NCBI GenBank assembly: GCA_027024025.1
Contig: JALVTT010000067.1
Span: 1-38,542, forward strand
From: Sedimenticola sp.
GTDB lineage: Bacteria; Pseudomonadota; Gammaproteobacteria; Chromatiales; Chromatiaceae
Reading direction: 5' to 3'
DNA length: 38,542 nt
Shown here: piece after piece, positions 18,258 through 25,802 of the stretch
Layout: each line of letters opens with the position of its first letter
How positions within the stretch are numbered: the first letter of the stretch is position 1
Translations under genes and position numbers: made by a program
Notes under the pieces: generated by a model
What the model saw: only the letters and a program-made list of their open reading frames with translations
Database searches by the model: none
What the model was told of the DNA's origin: nothing

Positions 18258-18824
18258 TTAGTCCTTCGGTTCCAGTGACAGGGATGATGTGTCGGGGATG
18301 GGCCGTGGCTCGCGCGCCGGCACACAGTCCTCCAGCGAGTAGTCCGGCCCGCTCATGCTCAGCCCGCTGGTGTCGATCCGGGCGGGCGGCGGGGCCGGCG
18401 TGTCATCCAGGTCGATCCCCGGGGCGGCCAGTGTGATGCCGCTGACATCGGGCAGGGGCGCGGGCTCGACGCGCGGCGCGCAGTCCTCCAGGCTGCCGGT
18501 GCGCGGGGGCAACAGCTGCATCTCTGATCCGGACGGGGCGCCGCTGTCGCGCGCGTCCTCGTTCGTGGTTTCAGCCTGTGGCGCCGGTGGCGGCGCGCCC
18601 TGGGGCACGATGTCGATCAGGGCGCCGGCGTCGCGGAAGGCGGCGCGGTAGCGGCTCGCCAGGTCCACGTCCACGCCGGTCTTGATGCGCACCGCCTCGC
18701 CGCTGAACAGGCGGTCCAGCGCCGCGCCCTGCAGCTTGAACATTCTGCCGATGGCCGCGCGCGCCTGTGTCTCCGAGGCGCCGGCCAGCAGTTTGCCCGA
18801 GAAGTAGATATCGAAGACCGCCAT
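18258..18824 (-). CDS. Uncharacterised protein with C-terminal SLEDC repeats
   Basis: A 188-residue protein with no family I can name. Residues 1-75 form a compact domain (MAVFDIYFSGKLLAGASE, RAAIGRMFKLQGAALDRLFSG, VRIKTGVDVDLASRYRAAF) of a kind found in other gammaproteobacteria. The rest is proline-rich, probably disordered, and holds two copies of a motif: GSLEDCAPRVEPAPLPDVSG near residue 110 and YSLEDCVPAREPRPIPDTSS near 162. Both fit SLEDCxPxxEPxPxPDxS. A related DxSGLxLxxPxxxLxD pattern recurs between them. No signal peptide is present. It lies 12 bases after the lipase gene, so likely the last gene of that transcript. Confidence 0.7.
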   Translation of the reverse strand: MAVFDIYFSGKLLAGASETQARAAIGRMFKLQGAALDRLFSGEAVRIKTGVDVDLASRYRAAFRDAGALIDIVPQGAPPPAPQAETTNEDARDSGAPSGSEMQLLPPRTGSLEDCAPRVEPAPLPDVSGITLAAPGIDLDDTPAPPPARIDTSGLSMSGPDYSLEDCVPAREPRPIPDTSSLSLEPKD

Positions 18825-18836
18825 GTCCCAAGTCTG

Positions 18837-19712
18837 TCACTTTATGGCCGGATCGGCCAGTGCACCGGTCGCGCTTTCAGGGGCATCGTGAGCGAGCAGG
18901 CGGGCGATCAGCCAGCCGTCCGCCGGTCTGAGCGGATGCCCGCCGGGCGTGGTGTAGGCCTGTGCGCGGCGGCCGATCGCCGGTACCCGGCGCATGTCCT
19001 GGCTGAAGGGCGGCACCAGACGGTCGCCGGGCGGGTAGGGCCCGCCGCGGATGATGCCGATATAGGCGATGTCGGGGTGCGGCTGCGCGTTCAGCCAGAA
19101 CAGCAGGTTGCCCGGACGCGGTGGCGCCAGGTCACGCAGCAGGCCGCGGCTGGCCTTCAGGGTGTGGTAGAGGTGGCTGCCGATACGCCGCTTGACCTCC
19201 CAGCGCCGCACCATGCCGAAGAAGCCGCCGTCATCGACCGCGTCCAGCGCCTGCAGGGCCCGCCAGGTCCCGAGATGGGGCGTGGCGATGGTGATCAGGC
19301 GGGTGACGCCGGCCGGGTGGTCGCGCACCAGGCTCATGCGCGCCACCAGTCCCCCGGCGGAGTGCCCGACCAGGGTGATGCGGTCGGCCCCGCGCCGGTG
19401 CAGATCCCGCAGACAGGCGCTCAGCCATCCGGCCTGCAGGGCCACCGGCGCCAGGGAGGGCAGGTCGACCAGGTAGATGTCGCGCTCAGCCGAGCGAGGC
19501 CGCAGGGCCTGCCAGGCCGGATGCCCATCCGCGCCGGGGCGGCACAGTCCGGTCAACTGGTAGCCGTTGCGCTGCAGGGCGGCGACCACGCCGCTCTCGA
19601 TCCAGGAACGGCTGCTGCCCAGATAGCCGTGCACCAGCACCAGGCTGTCGGCCCAGGCCGCCGGGGCCAGGGCCAGCAGCCACATGACGAGGGCGAACAG
19701 ACGGAAGCTCAT
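18837..19712 (-). CDS. Exported alpha/beta-hydrolase, lipase-like
   Basis: A 291-residue protein with a signal peptide (MSFRLFALVMWLLALAPAAWA) followed by an alpha/beta-hydrolase fold. It shows the oxyanion motif LVLVHGYLGSS, the nucleophile elbow VGHSAGGLVAR, and TIATPHLGTWRALQ, as in triacylglycerol lipases and PGAP1-like esterases. The catalytic Ser is in GHSAG; the acid is probably in the PGDRLVPP region, and the His near GGHPLRPAD. ATG at 19710-19712 is chosen because the signal peptide begins there; longer frames upstream are not credible. The acyltransferase gene lies upstream on the same strand, with an 86-base gap. The substrate is unknown. Confidence 0.82.
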   Translation of the reverse strand: MSFRLFALVMWLLALAPAAWADSLVLVHGYLGSSRSWIESGVVAALQRNGYQLTGLCRPGADGHPAWQALRPRSAERDIYLVDLPSLAPVALQAGWLSACLRDLHRRGADRITLVGHSAGGLVARMSLVRDHPAGVTRLITIATPHLGTWRALQALDAVDDGGFFGMVRRWEVKRRIGSHLYHTLKASRGLLRDLAPPRPGNLLFWLNAQPHPDIAYIGIIRGGPYPPGDRLVPPFSQDMRRVPAIGRRAQAYTTPGGHPLRPADGWLIARLLAHDAPESATGALADPAIK

Positions 19713-19798
19713 TGGCGTGTCCCTCACAGAGCGCATGCCGAGAGCATGGTGTCTGGGCAGGGGATAATCAAGCCCGGCGGCCCGCTGTGAGGGTCCGG

Positions 19799-20536
19799 TC
19801 AGTCCAGGAAACGCCGCTGCCATTCCAGATAACGGGCCTGCACGGCCTCGCAATAGGCCTCGCGGGAGTCGAAGTCGGCGGGCTGGAAGGCGTCGAACAC
19901 ATGGTAGTTGGCCACCGGGTTGCGGGTGCGCATGATCTGCCACAGCTTCAGCGGCAGCGGCTCGTGGTGCCAGAAGAAGTCCCGCTGTGCCTCGTAATGG
20001 ATGAAGACCGGGACGATGGGGATGCCGGTCTGCAGCGAGATGCCGAAGGCGCCATAGCGAAAGGGATGCACCCGCATGCCCTTCACTCCGCCCTCGGGGT
20101 AAAGGGCCACGCTGCGTCCCTCCCGCAGGGCCTGGGCGATGCGCGCCGCCGCCTGCTGGCGCGACTCGCGCGATTCGCGCTGTACGAACAGGGTGCCCGC
20201 GGCGGCGCTGATGCGGCCCAGCAGAAACCAGTCGCGGACCTCCTGCTTGGCCAGGCTGTCCACATCGAACAGCGCCGGTATGCCGGTATCCTCGAATGCC
20301 GAGGGATGGTTGGCGATCAGCAGAAAGGTTCCGGGCAGGGGCTGCAGATTGTGCTGGTGCAGACGCAGTTCCACCCCCAGGGCATGTACCCAGACCCGGG
20401 TCCAGTAGCGGAACAGACGGCGGTAGGGGGTGCGTGGCAGGGAGGTGAAGGAGAGCAGGTAGAGCAGCAGGGTGAGCGGTATCAGCTCGGCCCAGGCCAG
20501 GAGCATGCCCAGGGCGCGGCCGAGGGCGTGGGCCAC
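19799..20536 (-). CDS. 1-acyl-sn-glycerol-3-phosphate acyltransferase-like protein
   Basis: A 245-residue membrane-associated acyltransferase of the PlsC/LPLAT family. A hydrophobic helix (residues 8-32) precedes the catalytic motif NHPSAFEDTGIP, then GTLFVQRESRES, and YPEGGVKGM in place of the usual FPEGTR. The HX4D block is changed: from H77, E82 sits at the usual acid position and D83 one residue later. LFVQRE resembles block II. It lies four bases downstream of the thioredoxin-like gene, hence probably an operon. The acyl acceptor may be a lysophospholipid, but that is inference. Confidence 0.8.
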   Translation of the reverse strand: MAHALGRALGMLLAWAELIPLTLLLYLLSFTSLPRTPYRRLFRYWTRVWVHALGVELRLHQHNLQPLPGTFLLIANHPSAFEDTGIPALFDVDSLAKQEVRDWFLLGRISAAAGTLFVQRESRESRQQAAARIAQALREGRSVALYPEGGVKGMRVHPFRYGAFGISLQTGIPIVPVFIHYEAQRDFFWHHEPLPLKLWQIMRTRNPVANYHVFDAFQPADFDSREAYCEAVQARYLEWQRRFLD

Positions 20537-20540
20537 CGGT

Positions 20541-20933
20541 TCAGGCTTCCAGCAGCTGCAGGATCTGCTGACGCGAGCGTGCGCCGATGCTCACCCGCTC
20601 GATCCGGCCCTGCTTGACCAGCAGCAGGGTGGGCGTGGCCTTGATCCCCAGCTCATGCGCCAGCTCCAGGTGTTGCGGCAGATCCAGCTTGACGATGGGC
20701 AGGCCCTCCTCGCGCAGGGCGTCCACGATGGGGGTCATGGTCTTGCAGGGGCCGCAGGGCGGGCTGTAGCAATAGATCAGGGCACGGTCGGTGTGCCCGG
20801 CCAGTTCCGGCAGACTGCGTTGCAGGGCGCCGACCTCCAGGCCCTTGATCGACTGGCTGGAGAACCACATGTAGGCAAGGTACAGGCCCCAGCTCAGGAC
20901 CACGCCTGCCACGATATAGATCGCCAGATGCAT
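20541..20933 (-). CDS. Membrane-anchored thioredoxin-like protein
   Basis: A 130-residue protein with an N-terminal membrane anchor (LAIYIVAGVVLSWGLYLAY) and a thioredoxin domain. The active site is CGPC in YSPPCGPCKTMTPIV; the cis-proline loop is IKATPTLLLV. The anchor implies a periplasm-facing or membrane-associated redox role, but orientation cannot be told. ATG at 20931-20933 follows AAGGAGAG. Four bases separate it from the acyltransferase gene. Confidence 0.85.
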   Translation of the reverse strand: MHLAIYIVAGVVLSWGLYLAYMWFSSQSIKGLEVGALQRSLPELAGHTDRALIYCYSPPCGPCKTMTPIVDALREEGLPIVKLDLPQHLELAHELGIKATPTLLLVKQGRIERVSIGARSRQQILQLLEA

Positions 20934-21054
20934 CGCCTCTCTCCTTCGGGAATTTCTTCTTGTTTCAACCCCCATGATAGTAGAGGTCCGGCGGACCTGG
21001 GTATCCGGTAAAACCCGGTCAAGCGCCTGAAAGGGGGAGGGCTCTGGAGGCGGG

Positions 21055-21303
21055 CTATTTCAGACCCCGTATTTTCAGGTATGCGGCGCGTGGATCGAGG
21101 ATCGGCAGACCGGCCACCGCGTCGAGGGCCAGCAGCGCCTTGTCGCCGGTGACGAGCAGATCGGACCCGGCGGTAACGGCCGCGGCGATGATCCAGGCAT
21201 CATCGGGGTCGGGAATGTCCGCAAGCGGTTCGTCCGCAGCCGGGACGATCCGGGCATGTTTCCGGAATAAGCGCTCCGCCTGTCGGCGCAGCATCTCTCG
21301 CAC
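21055..21303 (-). pseudogene. Truncated PIN-domain protein (C-terminal part)
   Basis: This 82-residue frame matches the C-terminal half of a PIN nuclease domain: IPDPDDAWIIAAAVTAGSDLLVTGDKALLAL and then GLPILDPRAAYL. The conserved acids DPDD and TGD are present. The N-terminal half with the first catalytic Asp (a DTNVL-like motif) is missing. In-frame sequence upstream runs only 15 codons before a stop at 21346-21348. A full domain is about 130-140 residues, so this is probably a decayed toxin gene. No antitoxin is next to it. The GTG start is uncertain. Confidence 0.65.
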
Positions 21304-21404
21304 AAGATCGCGCTTGGACCGGTGTTGGGCCTGCCCCGCCCTGGCTCAAGAAAATCCCCCGGCGGCCGCTATCCTGGATCATCGGCGGACAAGAGAGGTA
21401 TGGC

Positions 21405-22148
21405 ATGCAGATCCCGCTGGCGTGGCAGATGCCGGTCTCGGTGCTGGGCCTGGTGCTCGCGTTGCTGTTTGCCGCGGGCCTGGTCCGGCGTTATCAGGAA
21501 TACAAGGCCTATCAGCGGGCCCGGCTGCGGGCGCTGCTGCAGCATATCGCCGCTCTGGAACAGGCACTGGACCGGCTGGAGGCGATACCGCTTTCGATGG
21601 GCCTGCGCCAGGCCCTGTTCGATTATCTGCACCGCGAGTATCAGGCCGTGCAGCGGCTCAATCCCGCCTATCCCGGCATCGCGGCGCGGCTCGAGCGCAT
21701 GGCGCAGCAGGCCGGCGCGCCGCCCGGGGCGACCAGCGGCAAGGTGCCGGCGATCGAGGATCCGGCGCATTATCAGTGCCTGCTGGAGGCCCTGGACACG
21801 CTGGCCGGACTGCTCGCCCAGGGCGGCCGCCGGCTGAGACAGGCCGCCGCCCATCTGGATGACTGGCGGCGCGAGGTGGGTGAGCGGCGGGCCGAGGTGA
21901 CGGCGCGCTTCTTCATCGTGCGGGCCAACCGCCAACAGTCGGCGGGGCAGGCCGGAGAGGCCCGCACCCTGCTGCATACCCTGCTGGAGCAGTTGCACCG
22001 GCATGGCCCGGATACGCCTTTTGTGCGCGAGCTGTACCAGGAGGCCGAGGCGCTGTATCAGCGCGCGGTGCGTGGCTTGCCGCTGTCGGAAGAGGAAGAT
22101 GAGGCGGCGCAGCCGGCCCTGCGGGCCGGGGCGGCGGGCGCCGCGTAG
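21405..22148 (+). CDS. Uncharacterised membrane-anchored helical protein
   Basis: A 247-residue protein I do not recognise. A single hydrophobic helix at residues 10-28 (VSVLGLVLALLFAAGLV) is followed by charged, mainly helical sequence with coiled-coil-like stretches (ALLQHIAALEQALDRLEAIP; RRLRQAAAHLDDWRREVGER). The acidic end is SEEEDEAAQ. ATG at 21405 has GAGAGG upstream. It is followed by another uncharacterised gene starting 18 bases later, so the pair is likely an operon. A role at the inner membrane is possible. Confidence 0.75.
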   Translation: MQIPLAWQMPVSVLGLVLALLFAAGLVRRYQEYKAYQRARLRALLQHIAALEQALDRLEAIPLSMGLRQALFDYLHREYQAVQRLNPAYPGIAARLERMAQQAGAPPGATSGKVPAIEDPAHYQCLLEALDTLAGLLAQGGRRLRQAAAHLDDWRREVGERRAEVTARFFIVRANRQQSAGQAGEARTLLHTLLEQLHRHGPDTPFVRELYQEAEALYQRAVRGLPLSEEEDEAAQPALRAGAAGAA

Positions 22149-22165
22149 TGAATGGAGAACAGCCA

Positions 22166-22924
22166 GTGAGCGATACCCTGGAGATCAATCTGGCCGGCCG
22201 CATCATGCTCGGCGCCTCGCGCCACGGGCTGACCGACCCGGCGCGGGTGCATGTGTACGTGCGTGCCATCGTCGCGGTGATCGATCATCGGTATCCCGAT
22301 GGAAGGCCGGGGCTCAAGGCCCTGGAGCCGTTGATCACCGAGCAGCTGCAGCTGCTGGAGGCGGCCCTGGTGGATGCGCGGCTGCGTCGACAGTTGGCGG
22401 CGGGCACGGTGCCGCCCGTGGCGCCGGTCGCCGCGGCGGAGGCCGATCCTGAACCTGCGGCGGAGGGCAGGCCCAGAACGCGCCAGCGTGTGCTCAAGGG
22501 CAAGGGTCATACGGTGGTGGCCAAGGCCATGGAGGAGAAACTGCGGGACGAGCGGGCGCCGGTGCAACAGCTGTTGCTGGAGGACTGCGTGCACCTGGGT
22601 CTGCTGGACAAGAAGCAGGCCCAGCGCCTGGTGCGCGGCATGGTGGGCAGGTCGCCCGGGGAGGGCGAGCGGCAGGTGGTGGAGCAGTTGCGTCAGATTC
22701 TGCAGGACCAGGTCAAGGGCATCATCCGCCGTCTCAAGGGCGGTCCCTGGGCCACGCCCCAGCAACAGGAGGAGATGCGTCAGGACATCCACAACGCCCG
22801 TTCGGTGCGCAGCATCCTGATGCTGGCGCGCCAGATCATCAAGGAGCGGCGCGAGTGGGAGAAGCGCAACGGCGAGGGCGGCATGTTCGGCAGCTGGTTC
22901 GGCGCGCGCAAGGGCCTGGCCTGA
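22166..22924 (+). CDS. Uncharacterised soluble protein, partner of upstream gene
   Basis: A 252-residue protein with no family I can name. It begins MSDTLEINLAGRIMLGASRHG and has a proline/alanine-rich linker (about residues 90-108). The C-terminal helical region includes QILQDQVKGIIRRLKGG and HNARSVRSILMLARQIIKER, and ends WFGARKGLA. GTG at 22166 has GGAG eight bases upstream; an earlier GTG at 22148 overlaps the previous stop. No signal peptide or membrane segment. Its tight linkage suggests it works with the membrane-anchored protein before it. It converges with the GIY-YIG gene. Confidence 0.75.
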   Translation: MSDTLEINLAGRIMLGASRHGLTDPARVHVYVRAIVAVIDHRYPDGRPGLKALEPLITEQLQLLEAALVDARLRRQLAAGTVPPVAPVAAAEADPEPAAEGRPRTRQRVLKGKGHTVVAKAMEEKLRDERAPVQQLLLEDCVHLGLLDKKQAQRLVRGMVGRSPGEGERQVVEQLRQILQDQVKGIIRRLKGGPWATPQQQEEMRQDIHNARSVRSILMLARQIIKERREWEKRNGEGGMFGSWFGARKGLA

Positions 22925-22937
22925 GGCCGGAAGCGCC

Positions 22938-23207
22938 TCAGGGCAGGGGACGCAGGCCGGCGATCAGGGCCTCTTTCTGCTCGCGGCGCAGCTGCTTGAC
23001 CCGGTATTCGATGCGTTGCGCATTGGCGCGGTCGCCCACCCTCTGGCTGAACACCAGTTCCAGCGGCCCCTGGCCGCGCAGGCGGCGCGCGCCGCGGTTG
23101 TTGCGGTGCTCGCGCAGGCGGCGTTCCACGTCGGTGCTGATGCCGGTGTACAGGCTGCCGTCGGCGCAGCGGATCAGGTAGAGGTACCACTCCGGTTCTT
23201 CGGGCAT
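22938..23207 (-). CDS. GIY-YIG nuclease superfamily protein (UPF0213-like)
   Basis: An 89-residue single GIY-YIG domain. [18 protein letters not shown] holds the two signature strands; DVERRLREH supplies the conserved Arg, and [11 protein letters not shown] the metal-binding Glu (near residue 67). It resembles YhbQ/UPF0213 proteins, which have been linked to DNA repair but without a firm role. ATG is at 23205-23207, three bases after the stop of the preceding minus-strand gene. Confidence 0.87.
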   Translation of the reverse strand: MPEEPEWYLYLIRCADGSLYTGISTDVERRLREHRNNRGARRLRGQGPLELVFSQRVGDRANAQRIEYRVKQLRREQKEALIAGLRPLP

Positions 23208-23210
23208 GGC

Positions 23211-23531
23211 TCAGGGTTCATGGCTGACATCCAGATAGCCGCGCTGGATGGCGGTCTCCAGGGCCTGCGCGGCGGCGACCAGCTCATCATAGCGCAGCCG
23301 GTGGTGGTGCAGGGCCTTGATCCGGGTGTCATCGGGTAGCTGGCCGTCGGCCTCGGCGGCCATCTCCAGAAAGGCCTTCAGGTAACGGCCACGCGCCTCG
23401 GCCACCATGCGCTGCATGGGCTCGAGGTCATCCAGTGACAGCTCCTCGATCATGGGATTGAGGATGTCCCGGTTGATGGTCCGCATATGCTGCTCGAAGG
23501 CCAGCAGCAGGCGGTTGTGTTCGTTGCTCAT
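23211..23531 (-). CDS. Small uncharacterised helical protein
   Basis: A 106-residue, highly charged and probably all-helical protein (MSNEHNRLLLAFEQHMRTIN; LEPMQRMVAEARGRYLKAFL). I know no family. The start at 23529-23531 begins the clearly coding part; the frame is open further upstream, but that sequence is proline-rich and unlike a protein start. It lies three bases before the GIY-YIG gene, so it is cotranscribed. Confidence 0.68.
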   Translation of the reverse strand: MSNEHNRLLLAFEQHMRTINRDILNPMIEELSLDDLEPMQRMVAEARGRYLKAFLEMAAEADGQLPDDTRIKALHHHRLRYDELVAAAQALETAIQRGYLDVSHEP

Positions 23532-23602
23532 GTCCGTTCCGTCATTGGCTTGGGGGATTCCGCTTGCTGTATCGGCACGGCCAGGCGGAACTTGAGCTGG
23601 GT

Positions 23603-23980
23603 TCATCCGCCGCCGAGCAGCGCGCGCAGGCGTTCCCGGTCGAGCGGCAGGGGCAGCACGGCATGGATGTCGAACAGTTCGGTCAGGCGTTCGATATGCG
23701 GCATCTCGTTGGGGCCGGCGAGCACGATCACCCGCGCCTGCGGAGCGTATTTGCGCTGGCTGTGCAGAAACACGTCCAGGTTGCTGACGTTGACCCCGGC
23801 GTAGTTGTTGCCGTAGCCGTAGAAGAATTCCGCGACCACCCAGTCGGGCGGGGTCTTTCTGAGCTGGGAGATGGCCTTGCGCTGCGAGCCCAGGCGGATC
23901 TCGCGTATGCCGAGTTCCCGGTACAGGGACGACAGGTCGGGATGGGCGGGGGATTCTATGATCGAAAACAGCAGGCTCAT
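23603..23980 (-). CDS. Receiver-like (CheY-fold) protein without clear phosphosite
   Basis: A 125-residue protein whose strand-helix order recalls a response-regulator receiver. PDWVVAEFF falls where strand 3 and the phosphoacceptor would be; ARVIVLAGPNE resembles strand 4, and IHAVLPLPLDRERLRALL resembles strand 5 and helix 5. The expected acidic pair near the N-terminus and the phosphoacceptor Asp are not evident. It may be a pseudo-receiver or just a Rossmann-like fold. Its upstream neighbour on the strand is the small membrane protein 19 bases away. Confidence 0.6.
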   Translation of the reverse strand: MSLLFSIIESPAHPDLSSLYRELGIREIRLGSQRKAISQLRKTPPDWVVAEFFYGYGNNYAGVNVSNLDVFLHSQRKYAPQARVIVLAGPNEMPHIERLTELFDIHAVLPLPLDRERLRALLGGG

Positions 23981-23999
23981 GCGCGCCGGGTTCCGGTGT

Positions 24000-24299
24000 T
24001 CATACGAACAGCCAGGATACCAGCAACAGCACGCCGATAACGCCCATCACGATGGCGGAATTGCGCCAGTTGGCGAAGTTGAGGAAGGCGGCGTTGGTGC
24101 GCGGGATCACGACCGCGAGCAGGGCCCCGAGCAGAAAACCGCCGCCACCGGCCAGCAGCCCGGTCTGCACGAACTCGCGCTTGAGGCGGAAGGAGCCATT
24201 GACGCCTCCGCTGATGGTCTCGAACTTGTTGGCCAGGGCCGGCTCGACCAGCAGGGCCAGGCCGGCCAGCAGGAGCAGGATGGGAAGTGGCAGTTTCAT
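24000..24299 (-). CDS. Small exported or membrane protein, uncharacterised
   Basis: A 99-residue protein with a signal-like N-terminus (MKLPLPILLLLAGLALLVEP, then ALA) and two further hydrophobic segments (GLLAGGGGFLLGALLAVVIP and IVMGVIGVLLLVSWLFV). No family is recognised. ATG at 24297-24299 gives the cleanest signal peptide; the upstream in-frame extension is unlikely. It lies between the zinc-ribbon gene and the receiver-like gene, all on the minus strand. Confidence 0.65.
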   Translation of the reverse strand: MKLPLPILLLLAGLALLVEPALANKFETISGGVNGSFRLKREFVQTGLLAGGGGFLLGALLAVVIPRTNAAFLNFANWRNSAIVMGVIGVLLLVSWLFV

Positions 24300-24353
24300 G
24301 GTGCTCGATACAATGGTTGCCTTGCCCCTGTATCGGCGACCCATGGCGGTTCT

Positions 24354-24548
24354 TTAGGTGTGGAGGCCGCGTGCCTGGGCGCTGAAGCGGTAGGCGTTGC
24401 CGATGCGTTGCGCGGCTTCCTCGTCGCTGCGCTCGCTGATGGTATGGACCGATCCGCAGGCCGTGCACTCGTACCAGGTCTGGCGGGTGTGGAGTTCGAC
24501 GATCTCCTCGGTCTTGGTCATGGGGTGGTCACACTGCGGGCAATGCAT
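24354..24548 (-). CDS. Small zinc-ribbon protein linked to the RNR genes
   Basis: A 64-residue protein with two CxxC knuckles, C3/C6 (MHCPQCDHPM) and C28/C31 (YECTACGSVHTISER), 21 residues apart, a rubredoxin/zinc-ribbon-like arrangement. The C-terminus is a short helix-forming tail. ATG is at 24546-24548 with GAGGAAAA upstream. The start lies only 29 bases after the stop of the second NrdB-like gene, so the two are almost certainly cotranscribed. A metal or redox role with that protein is plausible but unproven. Confidence 0.75.
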   Translation of the reverse strand: MHCPQCDHPMTKTEEIVELHTRQTWYECTACGSVHTISERSDEEAAQRIGNAYRFSAQARGLHT

Positions 24549-24577
24549 GGTGTTTTCCTCGTGGCTCGGGTGGCGGT

Positions 24578-25642
24578 TCAGTCCCAGCGCAGGCGCCTGC
24601 GGGTGGTGGGGCCGTGGCTGTCCGGTGGCGGCTCGTCCGGCTGGCTGGCCAGCTCGTTGATCCAGGGAAAGGGGTTGCTGGCGCCCCGGTAGGGGCTGGC
24701 CAGGCCGATCTGGGCACAGCGGTAGTTGGCGGTGAAGCGCAGATACTCCTCGAACATGGGGGCGTTCAGGCCCAGGATGCCGCGTGGCATGCTGTCATAG
24801 GCGTACTGGGTGGCGATGTCCACCGCCTCCTCGATCATGTGGCGGGCGGACTGTTTGAAGGTGTCGCCCCACAACTGCGGATTCTCCAGCTTGACCTGGT
24901 TGATCAGATCCACGCCGAAGGCCGCGTGCTGCATCTGGTTGCGCAGGATGTGCTCCAGCAGGCGGGCGGTGCCGCGCATCTTGGCGCGCCGGCCCATGCT
25001 CAGGATCTGGCTGAAGCCCGCGTGCACCATGATGCCGCCGAACACCACATAGAAGGCGATCAGTTCGCGCAGCATGAGCTGGTCGTTGCCCGGGGTGCCG
25101 GTACGGAACTGGGGATCGGCGAGGTGGCGGGTGAAGGGCCGGGCCCAGGCGATCTTGCGTTCGATGGCGGGGACTTCGCGCTGCAGGGAGGCCAGGGTCT
25201 CCGGATCCAGTCCCAGGGCCTCGACGATGTGCCGGTAGGCCAGTTGGTGCAGGCTGTTGTCGAAGGCCTGACGCAGCAGGTACTGACGGCAGTCGCGGTT
25301 GCCGATGTGGCGGTAGATGGCCAGCACCAGGTTGTCCGCGATCAGGGTCTCGGCGACCAGAAAGAAGGCCAGGCTGCGCTGGAAGATGCCGCGTTCGTCC
25401 CGGCTCAGGGCGTGCGGGTCCTGCCAGCTGCGGACGTCCTCGGACAGGTCGGTGTCCAGTGGGTTCCACTGGCTGCGCACCGCGATGTGCAGGCGTTCGC
25501 GGGCCCAGGCGTGGTCGGCGGGGCCGAGCAGCGTGTCCCGCCCGGGCTCGCCGTGTGTCTGATAGGGGTCCTGCGGTTCCGCGATCCGTGTGTGCGCGGT
25601 ACGGGCGGCGTGAAGTCCCGTGCTTGTGCGGTGGTTCAGCAT
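24578..25642 (-). CDS. NrdB-like (R2) paralog lacking most metal ligands
   Basis: A 354-residue protein clearly homologous to the canonical NrdB encoded next to it: WNPLDTDLSEDV, SQILSMGRR.KMRGTA and AFGVDLINQV all align without gaps around the active site. E. coli R2 binds its di-iron centre with D84, E115, H118, E204, E238 and H241. The aligned residues here are E98, N129, H132, G202, Q236 and H239, so three of four carboxylates are gone. The Asp before the fifth ligand, part of the radical-transfer chain, is N235. The radical tyrosine position keeps Tyr (Y136). The C-terminus ends LRWD, like LKWD of the partner, but no tyrosine occurs in the last 30 residues. It probably cannot build a normal cofactor. 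ATG at 25640-25642 has AAGGGGG upstream. Confidence 0.88.
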   Translation of the reverse strand: MLNHRTSTGLHAARTAHTRIAEPQDPYQTHGEPGRDTLLGPADHAWARERLHIAVRSQWNPLDTDLSEDVRSWQDPHALSRDERGIFQRSLAFFLVAETLIADNLVLAIYRHIGNRDCRQYLLRQAFDNSLHQLAYRHIVEALGLDPETLASLQREVPAIERKIAWARPFTRHLADPQFRTGTPGNDQLMLRELIAFYVVFGGIMVHAGFSQILSMGRRAKMRGTARLLEHILRNQMQHAAFGVDLINQVKLENPQLWGDTFKQSARHMIEEAVDIATQYAYDSMPRGILGLNAPMFEEYLRFTANYRCAQIGLASPYRGASNPFPWINELASQPDEPPPDSHGPTTRRRLRWD

Positions 25643-25802
25643 GGTGTTCCCCCTTGTGGGCCCGTCCTTCAGCCCTTGTGTGTCTGGTGCCGGAGTGACC
25701 CCGATCCCCCTGGGTGGTGGTCTATGGACATCTGATAATGTCTGGCGAGAGTTCCCGGGGCCCCTCCGGCATTGATCGTTGCCGGTCAGCGTGTGCCGGC
25801 CG

